Shown here: positions 35,048 through 42,669 of the stretch, in pieces
Layout: each line of letters starts with the position of its first letter
Position numbering within the stretch: the first letter of the stretch is position 1
From: Anaerolineae bacterium UTCFX2
Lineage (GTDB): Bacteria; Chloroflexota; Anaerolineae; Anaerolineales; UBA4823
Direction: 5' to 3'
Length of the DNA stretch: 64,000 bases
Assembly: GCA_002050125.1 (NCBI GenBank)
Contig: MWTA01000038.1
Location: 23,969 to 87,968, forward strand
Notes under the pieces: model-generated
What the model was told of the DNA's origin: nothing
What the model saw: the letters and a program-made list of their open reading frames with translations, nothing else
Database searches by the model: none
Program-made: the position numbers and the translations under genes

Positions 35048-36396
35048 AATCGCTCAAGAATACCCTGCAGGAAATTTTGAAGTATCCGTCGGCGGTCTTT
35101 GGCACGATCATCGTGCTGATTTTGGTCGTCGTTGCAATTATCGTGATGGTGAAAATCCCATACAGCCAAGCGATCAACGCCTGGCGCGGCGGCGAGCAAG
35201 TCGTCAGAAAGAACCCCAAAACCGTTCCGCCAAAGTGGTACAACTGGTTCAGGTCCGAGAAACTGGTTGAATCGCTGGACATGCAAGAGGGTGACGAAGA
35301 TGTCATCGTCGAAGAACGCATGACCGAAGGCGGCACGGCAATTAAAACCACCACTTTTACAATCAATTATGAATATAACAGCTTCCCCCAGGAGCTAACG
35401 CTGTTTTTTACATCAGCCTACACGGCAAAACAGCCTTTTGTATCCATCAAATGGTTTACCCCCGATGGGCGGGAGATCAAGGTCGCGAATTTTGCCATCA
35501 CCCAAAATTACACCTTTCCGATCAACCAGGACGCCAAGCTAAAAAAGAAACTTGGCGACTTGTATCCGGTGATTGGTCTTTTCGCAAGCCCAGAGAGCGC
35601 CAAATCTGCGAACCCGGTTCCTCTTCAGGGCGAGTATAAACTCGAGATCGAGAGCGTCATGTTTGAAGAAGGATCGACCGTGCAGCCGGAGTTTGTGATG
35701 CTGGGTCAAGTTTTCGGTTGGGCAGGCACCGACCACCAGCGGCGTGACCTGTTGGTCCCGATTTTATGGGGCGTCCCCATCGCGCTTGCATTTGGTCTGA
35801 TCGCCGCCGTGGGCACCTCGATACTCACCATGATGATCGCAGGTATAGGTACGTGGTACGGCGGCGTAACGGACGCGCTGATCCAGCGCGTCACCGAGAT
35901 CAACCTGGTGCTGCCCTTCCTGTCAATCCTGATTATGGTGGGCACATTCTATTCGCGCAGCATCTGGTTGATCTTGGGTGTGACCGTCTTATTAAGCATC
36001 TTCACCGGCGGGATAAAATCCTATCGCGCGATTTTTATGCAGGTCAAAGAATCGACCTTTATCGAGGCGGCAAAGGCTTATGGCGCCAGCGATAGGCGCA
36101 TCATCTTCCGCTATCTGATCCCGCGCATCATCCCATTGCTGATCCCCGGACTGGTGCTGGCGGTGCCCTCGTTCGTCTTCCTCGAGGCGTCCCTGGCGGT
36201 GCTTGGTTTGGGAGACCCGGTGCTGCCGACTTGGGGCAAGATGATCAACGACGCCTACGAAAACGCGGCGCTTTACCGCGGCTGGTATTACTGGATTCTC
36301 CAGCCGGCAGTCCTCTTGATGTTCACCGGTTTAGGATTTGCTTCCCTGGGTTTTGCCCTGGACCGCATCTTCAACCCACGCCTGCGAGGCATGTAG
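35044..36396 (+). CDS. ABC transporter permease, DppC/OppC type
   Basis: 450 residues, longer than the usual 300 because an extracytoplasmic domain of about 180 residues (about 45-225, beta-rich, with VEERMTEGGTAIKTTTFTINYEY) is inserted between the first helix and the transport core. The core begins GQVFGWAGTDHQRRDLLVPILWGVPIAL and contains the EAA loop (STFIEAAKAYGASDRRIIFRYLIPRI) and LEASLAVLGLGDPVLPTWGKMI. It starts within the last codon of the DppB-type gene (ATGA overlap), so translation is coupled. Confidence 0.9.
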   Translation: MKSLKNTLQEILKYPSAVFGTIIVLILVVVAIIVMVKIPYSQAINAWRGGEQVVRKNPKTVPPKWYNWFRSEKLVESLDMQEGDEDVIVEERMTEGGTAIKTTTFTINYEYNSFPQELTLFFTSAYTAKQPFVSIKWFTPDGREIKVANFAITQNYTFPINQDAKLKKKLGDLYPVIGLFASPESAKSANPVPLQGEYKLEIESVMFEEGSTVQPEFVMLGQVFGWAGTDHQRRDLLVPILWGVPIALAFGLIAAVGTSILTMMIAGIGTWYGGVTDALIQRVTEINLVLPFLSILIMVGTFYSRSIWLILGVTVLLSIFTGGIKSYRAIFMQVKESTFIEAAKAYGASDRRIIFRYLIPRIIPLLIPGLVLAVPSFVFLEASLAVLGLGDPVLPTWGKMINDAYENAALYRGWYYWILQPAVLLMFTGLGFASLGFALDRIFNPRLRGM

Positions 36397-36402
36397 GATA
36401 CT

Positions 36403-37362
36403 ATGGAAGATAATCGCCTGCTCCTCAAAGTAGAAAACCTCAAGCTCTATTTCAAAGCGTCCAAAGGCATCGTTCAGGCAGTCGATGACGTTAATTTCAG
36501 CCTGCCAAACAATCGAGCCGTGGTAGTGATCGGCGAATCGGGCTGCGGCAAGAGCTCGATGGCAAAAGCGCTGCTGCGTTTACTGCCCCGCAACGTGGCT
36601 GAGTATTCGGGAAAAATCCTGCTGAACGGCGTGGATACCATGGCAATGTCAGACGAAGCCTACCGCACCAACGTGCGTTGGGTGCGTATGTCCATGGTGC
36701 CGCAGGCTGCAATGAATTCGCTCAACCCGGTGCTCAAGGTGGGCGACCAGGTGGCAGAGCCGATCATGGTCCACCACGGCGTGGACAAAGCGGCTGCCCT
36801 GGACCAGGCAAAGACCATGTTTCAACGCGTCGGCGTGCCGGTTGATTTTCTCTATCGATATGCGTTCGAGCTCAGCGGCGGCATGCGCCAGCGCGTCGCG
36901 ATTGCCATGTCGCTGGTCACCGTCCCGGACCTGGTCATCCTGGATGAGCCCACCTCGGCGCTGGACGTGCTTACTCAGGCGAACATCATGAACCTGCTCA
37001 AGCGCTTCAAGCATGAAATCTCCACCAGCTTCATTTTGATCACCCACGATATCTCGACCTCCAGCGAACTGGCGGACGATGTGGTGGTGATGTACGCCGG
37101 GCAGATCGTCGAGATCAGCGACAACAAACGCTTTTTCACCGCCCCGCTGCACCCCTACTCCGCCAAACTGATGGCGTCGGTGCCGCGCCTGCGGGGCGCT
37201 ACCCAGCCCGAATTTATCACCGGGCAGCCGCCCAGCCTGATCAATCCACCCACCGGCTGCCGCTTTGCCGACCGCTGTGCAAAACGCTTCTACAAGTGCG
37301 TGGAAGAACCGCCAACTGTCAATGTGGGCGGCGTTCAGGTTAAATGCTGGCTCTACACGTGA
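36403..37362 (+). CDS. Peptide ABC transporter ATP-binding subunit, DppD/OppD type
   Basis: 319 residues. Walker A GESGCGKSS near residue 46, Q loop VPQAAMNSLNP, signature ELSGGMRQRVAIAMSL, Walker B LVILDEPTSALDV and switch His in ITHDIST are intact. The C-terminal oligopeptide-transporter extension ends with cysteines in GCRFADRCAKRFYKC, which in this family can bind an iron-sulfur cluster. It works as a heterodimer with the DppF-type subunit encoded next. TAGGATACT before the ATG can serve as ribosome-binding site. Confidence 0.92.
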   Translation: MEDNRLLLKVENLKLYFKASKGIVQAVDDVNFSLPNNRAVVVIGESGCGKSSMAKALLRLLPRNVAEYSGKILLNGVDTMAMSDEAYRTNVRWVRMSMVPQAAMNSLNPVLKVGDQVAEPIMVHHGVDKAAALDQAKTMFQRVGVPVDFLYRYAFELSGGMRQRVAIAMSLVTVPDLVILDEPTSALDVLTQANIMNLLKRFKHEISTSFILITHDISTSSELADDVVVMYAGQIVEISDNKRFFTAPLHPYSAKLMASVPRLRGATQPEFITGQPPSLINPPTGCRFADRCAKRFYKCVEEPPTVNVGGVQVKCWLYT

Positions 37363-37381
37363 AACAGAAAGGTCTTCACTG

Positions 37382-38407
37382 ATGGCGATTGCAACGAAAG
37401 GGAAAGACAAAATAGAATACAGACCTATCAGCGCGGACACCCAGCTCTCAATCCAGAATTTGCACGTCTGGTATGAACTGCGCCGCTTTGGTTTTGGACA
37501 TGCGGGTTACGTGCGCGCGGTGGACGATGTCAGCTTTGATTTGAAAAGAAAAGAGACAATTGCAATTGTTGGCGAGAGCGGTTGCGGCAAGTCGAGCCTG
37601 ATGAAAACCATCCTGGGGATCAACACCCCCACCAAGGGCGATATCTTCTATGAAAATCGCCCCATGACTTCATTCAGGCGGAAAGACTGGAACTGGTATC
37701 GATCTCAGGTGGGCTTTATCCAGCAAGACCCTTACGGCGCGCTGGCGCCTTTCATGAACGTTCAGGCGATTATGGAAGAGCCTTTGATCATCCATGGCGT
37801 AAAGAACAAGCAAGAGCGCCTGGACAAAATCCAAAAGATTTTCGAAGAAGTTAAACTCACGCCGGTCGATGAATTTCTACCCAAGTATCCCCACATGCTC
37901 AGCGGCGGTCAGCAGCAGCGCGTGGTCATCGCCCGCGCGATGATCTTGAACCCCAAACTGCTGGTGGCAGACGAACCGGTCTCGATGTTGGATGCCTCCG
38001 TGCGCGTTGAAATCCTCAAATTGCTGCGCACTCTGCAGGAAGCCCACGAACTGGCGGTGATCTACATCACCCACGACCTCTCCACAGTGCGCTACTTCTC
38101 CGAACGCATCTTCGTCATGTACGCCGGACAGATTGTCGAGAAAGCCAACGTCGAAGAATTGGTTATGAACGCCCAGCACCCCTATACGCACGCCCTGCTG
38201 TCAGCCACCTCCGACCCGGATGCCAAGAATGTCGACGAGCTGCAAGACGTGCCTCCCGGCGAGCCGCCCAGCCTGGTGCACCCGCCAAAGGGCTGCCGCT
38301 TCTATCCCCGCTGCCCCAAGTTCATGGAGGGCATCTGCAACGTCAAAGCCCCGCCAGAATTCGAGCCGGTGAAAGATCATTTCGTCAATTGCTGGCTCTA
38401 CGAATGA
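37382..38407 (+). CDS. Peptide ABC transporter ATP-binding subunit, DppF/OppF type
   Basis: 341 residues from the ATG at 37382. Walker A GESGCGKSSLMKTILG, Q loop FIQQDPYGALAPF, signature MLSGGQQQRVVIARAM, Walker B LLVADEPVSMLDASVR and switch His in ITHDLSTVRYFSE are intact. The C-terminal tail carries GCRFYPRCPKFMEGIC, matching the cysteine pattern of the partner subunit. The stop codon overlaps the start of a small membrane protein gene by 4 bases (ATGA), so that gene is part of this operon. Confidence 0.92.
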   Translation: MAIATKGKDKIEYRPISADTQLSIQNLHVWYELRRFGFGHAGYVRAVDDVSFDLKRKETIAIVGESGCGKSSLMKTILGINTPTKGDIFYENRPMTSFRRKDWNWYRSQVGFIQQDPYGALAPFMNVQAIMEEPLIIHGVKNKQERLDKIQKIFEEVKLTPVDEFLPKYPHMLSGGQQQRVVIARAMILNPKLLVADEPVSMLDASVRVEILKLLRTLQEAHELAVIYITHDLSTVRYFSERIFVMYAGQIVEKANVEELVMNAQHPYTHALLSATSDPDAKNVDELQDVPPGEPPSLVHPPKGCRFYPRCPKFMEGICNVKAPPEFEPVKDHFVNCWLYE

Positions 38408-38613
38408 TCAACCTCCCGCCGCGCCGCCTGCTGCTGATCGCTTTCCTGTGTATGGTGGTAGGAGGCGTGGCGTTCCCCTTTCTGATGATCATGCATGTGC
38501 TGGAATCAACGTTTTTCCTGAATTTCCTTTCTTTCGTTCTCATGCTGATCGGTTTGGTCGTGGGAATCCTGGGCGCAGCCGGCTATGCACGCTCAACTCG
38601 AAATGATCGGTGA
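38404..38613 (+). CDS. Small two-helix membrane protein
   Basis: 69 residues with two hydrophobic helices (RLLLIAFLCMVVGGVAFPFLMIM and FFLNFLSFVLMLIGLVVGILGAAGY) and a basic end (ARSTRNDR). Its ATG overlaps the stop of the DppF-type gene, which argues for real, coupled translation. No family is recognised. A role tied to the peptide transporter is possible by position only. Confidence 0.6.
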   Translation: MINLPPRRLLLIAFLCMVVGGVAFPFLMIMHVLESTFFLNFLSFVLMLIGLVVGILGAAGYARSTRNDR

Positions 38614-38703
38614 GCCGGGCGCAAGCGCCACCCGCCTGACCGCGATATTTAGCCACAGCAGCCAACCTCGTTCTAGTTTCTCCTGAATAGTACTGATAAC
38701 CTA

Positions 38704-38731
38704 TTTACAGCGGCGATTCTCTCGTTATACT
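38704..38731 (+). promoter_or_regulatory. Sigma70-like promoter of the ubiquitin-like operon
   Basis: TTTACA (38704-38709), 16-base spacer, TATACT (38726-38731). The predicted start near 38738 falls inside the operator-like palindrome at 38733-38757. Confidence 0.65.
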
Positions 38732-38732
38732 T

Positions 38733-38757
38733 GGTATTGTGGTCTGACCAACATACC
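38733..38757. promoter_or_regulatory. GntR/FadR-type operator candidate
   Basis: A 25-base imperfect palindrome (10 of 12 positions paired around a central T) with the core TGGTCTGACCA at 38740-38750. This fits the TNGTNNNACNA half-site scheme known for the FadR subfamily of GntR regulators. It begins 2 bases after the -10 box, so a bound repressor would block transcription. The first gene of the operon encodes a GntR-type wing-helix domain, the obvious binder. Confidence 0.65.
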
Positions 38758-38774
38758 ACTACGAGAGTTGGATT

Positions 38775-40421
38775 ATGGAAATTATCCCCGTCCCCCGCCG
38801 CAGCCTAGCCGACTTTGTCGCCGGCAAGCTGGCAGCCTCCATCCTCAACGGCGCTATTCCGACCGGCAGCCAGCTCCCCCCCGAGCGCGAGCTCATGAAG
38901 CAGCTTGCCGTCTCGCGTTCAACCGTCCGCGAGGCGCTCAAAGTTCTGGGCGACAACCACATCATCGATGCGCGCCAGGGCGTCGGTTGGTTCGTCCGCA
39001 AGATCGACCAATCCAATTTCGCCCGCGCCCGCGAGCTGGCGCAGACCGAGCGCGAAGAAGCGCCTCCGCTCAGCCGACCTGCCTCCAGCGACATCCCTAC
39101 CGGTCCGCGCCGCCTGCCGGTCGCCCCGGAAAAACCGCTGCGCATCCCAAACCTGCGCACCGACCGCCTCGGCACCTTCGATTTCATCTCCTGGTGGGAG
39201 CGCAAGCGCGTCGAAGAAGCCAAAATTCTGATCGTCGGGGCGGGCGCTTTGGGCAACGAGGTGATTAAAAACCTGGCGCTCATGGGCGCCGGCAACCTCT
39301 TCATCCTGGATTTCGATACGATCGAAGCCGCCAACCTTTCCCGCTCGCCGCTCTTTCGCGAGAGCGATGAGGGACGGCGCAAAGCCGAGGTCGCCGCGGC
39401 GCGGGTCAAAGAGCTCAATCCGAACATCCACGTCCAGTACCACCACGGCGATGTCACCACTCAGCTCGGTCTGGGCGTCGTCCGCCGCATGGACGTGATC
39501 ATCGGCTGCCTCGATAACCGCGAAGCCCGGTTGGCGCTCAACCGCTTTGCCTACTGGATGAAAAAGCCCTGGGTCGATGGCGCCATCCAGGAACTGCTTG
39601 GATTAGTGCGGGTCTTCATCCCCGGGCAGGGCGCGTGTTTCGAATGCACGCTCAACGAGCAAGCCCGCCGCGATCTGGCGGTGCGCTACTCGTGCCCGCT
39701 GCTCGCCCGCCAGAACATCCTGCTCGGCAAGGTCCCCACCACGCCGACCATCGCTTCTATCATCGGCGCGATGCAGTCTCAGGAAGCCCTCAAGCTGCTC
39801 CACAACATGCCGGTCGAGCCGGGCAAGGTCGTCCATTTCAACGGCATGATCAACGAGATGCACACCACCTCCTACAACCCGCGCGACGACTGCGAGAGCC
39901 ATTGGACTTATGGCGAAATCACAGAACTGCCCGCCAGCGTCCATTCCACCACCCTGTCGGACTTGCTGCGCATCGCCGCCGCCGAACTCGGTCCCGATAC
40001 GATCATCGAGCTCGACCAGGAACTCATCCTCTCGCTCAAGTGCTCGAGCTGCCACACCGTCGAGCAGATCCTCAAACCGATCTCAGAGGTGAGCTTCGAA
40101 TCCGCCCACTGCCCCATCTGTGGCGTGATGCGCGAGACCGAGATGACGCACGCCATTACCGGTTCCGAGCCTTTCTTGAACCGCACCCTCGCCAGCGTGG
40201 GCGTCCCCCCGCTGCACATCCTGCGCGCCTTCAACGCTCAGGAATACCGCTTCTACGAGATGACCGGCGACCTCCCCGAGGCGCTTCATTTCAGCGACTT
40301 CGAGGAAAGCCCGCCGGTTCGCAAAGATGAAATTCGCCAGCGCATCCGCCTCGGTGAAACGATCCGCCAGGAAGAGATCCGCATCAATCCAGCCCGCGGC
40401 AAGGTCATCCTGCGCGATTGA
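38775..40421 (+). CDS. GntR DNA-binding domain fused to E1-like ubiquitin-activating (ThiF/MoeB-type) enzyme
   Basis: 548 residues. Residues 1-76 are a GntR winged helix (LPPERELMKQLAVSRSTVREALKVL, then GVGWFVR). After a linker, an E1/ThiF Rossmann domain spans about 130-345: VGAGALG (154-160), D179-F-D181, NLSR with R190, K203 and GCLDN with D247, matching MoeB residues that bind ATP and magnesium. A Zn site may be C288-x2-C291 with C373-x2-H376. C307 in RYSCPLL precedes PTTPTIAS as in UBA3, so it is the best candidate thioester Cys. A C-terminal region has another pair of CxxC (C423/C426, C446/C449). It should adenylate the Ubl C-terminus and pass it to the E2, and may also regulate the operon. 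Confidence 0.85.
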   Translation: MEIIPVPRRSLADFVAGKLAASILNGAIPTGSQLPPERELMKQLAVSRSTVREALKVLGDNHIIDARQGVGWFVRKIDQSNFARARELAQTEREEAPPLSRPASSDIPTGPRRLPVAPEKPLRIPNLRTDRLGTFDFISWWERKRVEEAKILIVGAGALGNEVIKNLALMGAGNLFILDFDTIEAANLSRSPLFRESDEGRRKAEVAAARVKELNPNIHVQYHHGDVTTQLGLGVVRRMDVIIGCLDNREARLALNRFAYWMKKPWVDGAIQELLGLVRVFIPGQGACFECTLNEQARRDLAVRYSCPLLARQNILLGKVPTTPTIASIIGAMQSQEALKLLHNMPVEPGKVVHFNGMINEMHTTSYNPRDDCESHWTYGEITELPASVHSTTLSDLLRIAAAELGPDTIIELDQELILSLKCSSCHTVEQILKPISEVSFESAHCPICGVMRETEMTHAITGSEPFLNRTLASVGVPPLHILRAFNAQEYRFYEMTGDLPEALHFSDFEESPPVRKDEIRQRIRLGETIRQEEIRINPARGKVILRD

Positions 40422-40429
40422 GGCTCAAG

Positions 40430-41341
40430 ATGCAATCCAATTCGATGGAAGGTCGGCGTTTATTCACCATGCGCAAGTTTAATGACAGCCTGCCCGGACG
40501 CATTCTGACCGCCACCCTGGCTGCCCTTGTGGCGTCTGGCTTCACGTATCTGATCTATTATGCCAATCGCGGCATCGTGCCGGCTGTTTTGCAGTGGGTG
40601 CTGATCGCCGGCATCGGTCTCGCAGCCGGGTTCTCGACCCGTTATCTGCTGGCGGGGCGCACTTATACCCTGCAATTACTGACCGTATTCCTGTCGCTGC
40701 TGATCGGGCTGATTTTTCTCGGGCTCATCTCGCGCGGCCAGCTTGGCACCCGCCTGCCAAATCAAAACCCGAACGCCCTGAACCTAAGCTGGCTCAGCCA
40801 GTTTCTGCTCGCTAGCGTCACCGGCTGGCTCTCGTTGAGCGCCTGGAGGATCAGCCCGCGCCCGGTTTTACCGCCGGCGCCGCCCCCCGCCTCCTCCCCG
40901 CGCCGTTCGTCCAGCCCGGCTTCCGGGGCCCGCGCCGGCACGGCCGCGCCGCCGCGGGCTAAACCTCCTGCAATCTTGCAGCCAAACGCCTGGCAGGGAA
41001 AAGTCGCCAGCCTGCAAAACCGGCTGCGCGACTGGTGGCAGCATGGCTTGCCGGAACCCGCCGCCCACCCGCGCGATCATTCTCGGCGTCCGTCGGTTAA
41101 GCTGCAAGCGCGTCACACCCGCCGCGTCAGCCCCGCGCCGCGCCGCGCGGCTTCCAGGGGCGCGGCTGCAGCCCCGGTTCGTTTACTCGGCAAGGAAGAG
41201 CATCGCTGCCCTTATTGTCTGGAAATCGTTACAGAGACCGATCCGCGCGGCGTCAAAGTTTGTCCAATCTGCCATACCTATCATCACGCGGATTGCTGGG
41301 ATGTGACCGGCACCTGTCAGGTCCCGCACTACCATGAATGA
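40430..41341 (+). CDS. Four-helix membrane protein with C-terminal RING-like zinc domain (candidate E3)
   Basis: 303 residues from the ATG at 40430, which has GAGG six bases upstream; a TTG at 40418 overlapping the E1 stop is an alternative. Four transmembrane helices lie at about 25-44, 50-72, 79-101 and 118-140. A Pro/Ala/Arg-rich linker of about 110 residues follows. The last 44 residues hold a binuclear zinc pattern: C260-x2-C263, C278-x2-C281, H285/H286, C289-W290, C296 and a His-rich end. The string VCPICHTYHHADCW resembles the prokaryotic RING families described by comparative genomics. Position between E1 and E2 genes suggests that it recruits the E2 at the membrane, as an E3 would. 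Ligase activity is inference. Confidence 0.75.
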   Translation: MQSNSMEGRRLFTMRKFNDSLPGRILTATLAALVASGFTYLIYYANRGIVPAVLQWVLIAGIGLAAGFSTRYLLAGRTYTLQLLTVFLSLLIGLIFLGLISRGQLGTRLPNQNPNALNLSWLSQFLLASVTGWLSLSAWRISPRPVLPPAPPPASSPRRSSSPASGARAGTAAPPRAKPPAILQPNAWQGKVASLQNRLRDWWQHGLPEPAAHPRDHSRRPSVKLQARHTRRVSPAPRRAASRGAAAAPVRLLGKEEHRCPYCLEIVTETDPRGVKVCPICHTYHHADCWDVTGTCQVPHYHE

Positions 41342-41382
41342 GTGCGGCATATATAAAATGAGATTTACCCGGAGAGTTCCAC

Positions 41383-42234
41383 ATGGCTGAGATCCTCGTT
41401 ACCATCGTTCTACCCAATGGCGGCGCACGTCAAGCCGAAATGCCCGGCGACATCCAGGTTCGCGATCTGCTCCCAGAGTTGATCGGGTTGCTGCAACTCC
41501 CCACCATCGGTCCCGACGGTCGTCCGATGGGCTACCGTCTGGATAGCAAAGCCCTGGGGCGCGAGCTGAGTGAAGACGAAACGCTCGAGTTGGCTGGCGT
41601 GCCCGAGAGCGACCGCCTGATCCTCACCGCCGACATCACCGCCGGCGCGATGACCACCGAGCAAAGCCCGCGCATGCGCCGCTTGTGGGGCGATTACCAG
41701 CTTATGCAGGAGTTAGCCGCGCGCAGCGACCTGATCGAGTTCAACGCTAAATCGGTCCGCCCGGGCTTCCCACCCGAGACCTACATTGTCACCTACAAAT
41801 GCAAAGGGATCATTGGGGTTGACCGTCAGGGGCGTCCTAAACTTGGCGACCGGCATCAGGTCGAGATCTATCTGCACAACCAGTACCCCCAGCGCTGGCC
41901 CGGCATGAAATGGCTCACCCCGGTCTGGCATCCCAATATCAACCACCTCAACGGCACCGTTTGTATCGACGCCGCCTGGTGGACCGCCAGCCGCTCGCTC
42001 GACCGCCTGGTGATCATGATCGGCGAGATGGTCCAGTACAAAAACTTTCACGACGACCCCACCCGGCCTCCTTTTCCGTGGGACCCCGAAGCTGCCCGCT
42101 GGAGCCGGCTCTATCGTCAGGAACACCCCAACTTCTTCCCGGTCGACCAGCGCGAGCTCCTGCGTCCCGAAAAAGTGAAGATCCACAAACCAGCAGCCTC
42201 GCCCCAACAGAAGAAACGCATCCGTTTGAAATGA
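41383..42234 (+). CDS. Ubiquitin-like domain fused to E2-type conjugating enzyme
   Basis: 283 residues. Residues 1-88 are a YukD/ubiquitin-like beta-grasp domain that ends TADITAG. Residues about 95-260 are a UBC-fold E2: a YLHNQYPQRWPGMKWLTP strand-loop, the H183-P-N185 motif in VWHPNINHLNG, and the catalytic C194 in GTVCID, with the eukaryotic spacing between HPN and Cys. The basic tail (QQKKRIRLK) could touch membrane or nucleic acid. The N-terminal Ubl is colinear with the free Ubl encoded next (57 of 88 residues identical by hand count). It may be cut after G88 or stay attached as a built-in regulator. GGAGAG precedes the ATG. Confidence 0.87.
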   Translation: MAEILVTIVLPNGGARQAEMPGDIQVRDLLPELIGLLQLPTIGPDGRPMGYRLDSKALGRELSEDETLELAGVPESDRLILTADITAGAMTTEQSPRMRRLWGDYQLMQELAARSDLIEFNAKSVRPGFPPETYIVTYKCKGIIGVDRQGRPKLGDRHQVEIYLHNQYPQRWPGMKWLTPVWHPNINHLNGTVCIDAAWWTASRSLDRLVIMIGEMVQYKNFHDDPTRPPFPWDPEAARWSRLYRQEHPNFFPVDQRELLRPEKVKIHKPAASPQQKKRIRLK

Positions 42235-42327
42235 TGCTTTTCGGCGGCGTATTTGCCGCAGGCAGCCTAGCCCGGTCAAAGGCTGTCCCAAACGTCAATT
42301 CTAGACTAATTTTATGGAGGAATAACT

Positions 42328-42594
42328 ATGTCAGACACCAACGTAACTCTGGTACTCCCCGCGGGAGGCACCCGCACGGCGGAAGTCCCCGACGATGTGC
42401 CGGTGAAGGAATTGATCCCCGAACTGGCTACCTCGCTGGAACTGCCCACCACCGGTCCCGACGGTCGCCCAATCAACTATCGTCTGGACAGCAAAGCCCT
42501 GGGGCGCGAACTCCAGGACGAGGAAACGCTGAACGCGGCTGGGGTGCCGCAGGACGACCGCCTGCTCATCACCGCCGACATCACGGCGGGATAA
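42328..42594 (+). CDS. Free ubiquitin-like protein (YukD-like beta grasp) ending in Ala-Gly
   Basis: 88 residues, the size of a single beta-grasp modifier. The pattern NVTLVLPAGGTRTAEVPDD, then VKELIPELATSLEL, then TLNAAGVPQDDRLLI is that of YukD/EccD-type ubiquitin-like domains. The chain ends exactly at TADITAG, so a Gly is exposed for adenylation without processing; the usual double Gly is replaced by Ala-Gly. The ribosome-binding site is very strong (GGAGGAATAACTATG), suggesting higher expression than its neighbours, as expected for a modifier compared with its enzymes. A 93-base gap separates it from the E2 gene. Confidence 0.85.
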   Translation: MSDTNVTLVLPAGGTRTAEVPDDVPVKELIPELATSLELPTTGPDGRPINYRLDSKALGRELQDEETLNAAGVPQDDRLLITADITAG

Positions 42595-42669
42595 AGGATC
42601 AGCCAGGAGGCATGTCCTGACCGACTGCCGCCTGGCTTCACCCAAATGCGTATGGAGATTTTACCACGA

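Noticed and set aside
38775..40421. Calling the E1-like protein a molybdopterin or thiamine biosynthesis enzyme (MoeB/ThiF)
   Set aside because: No molybdenum cofactor or thiamine genes are nearby. The GntR fusion, the UBA3-like Cys context and the E2/Ubl neighbours all point elsewhere.
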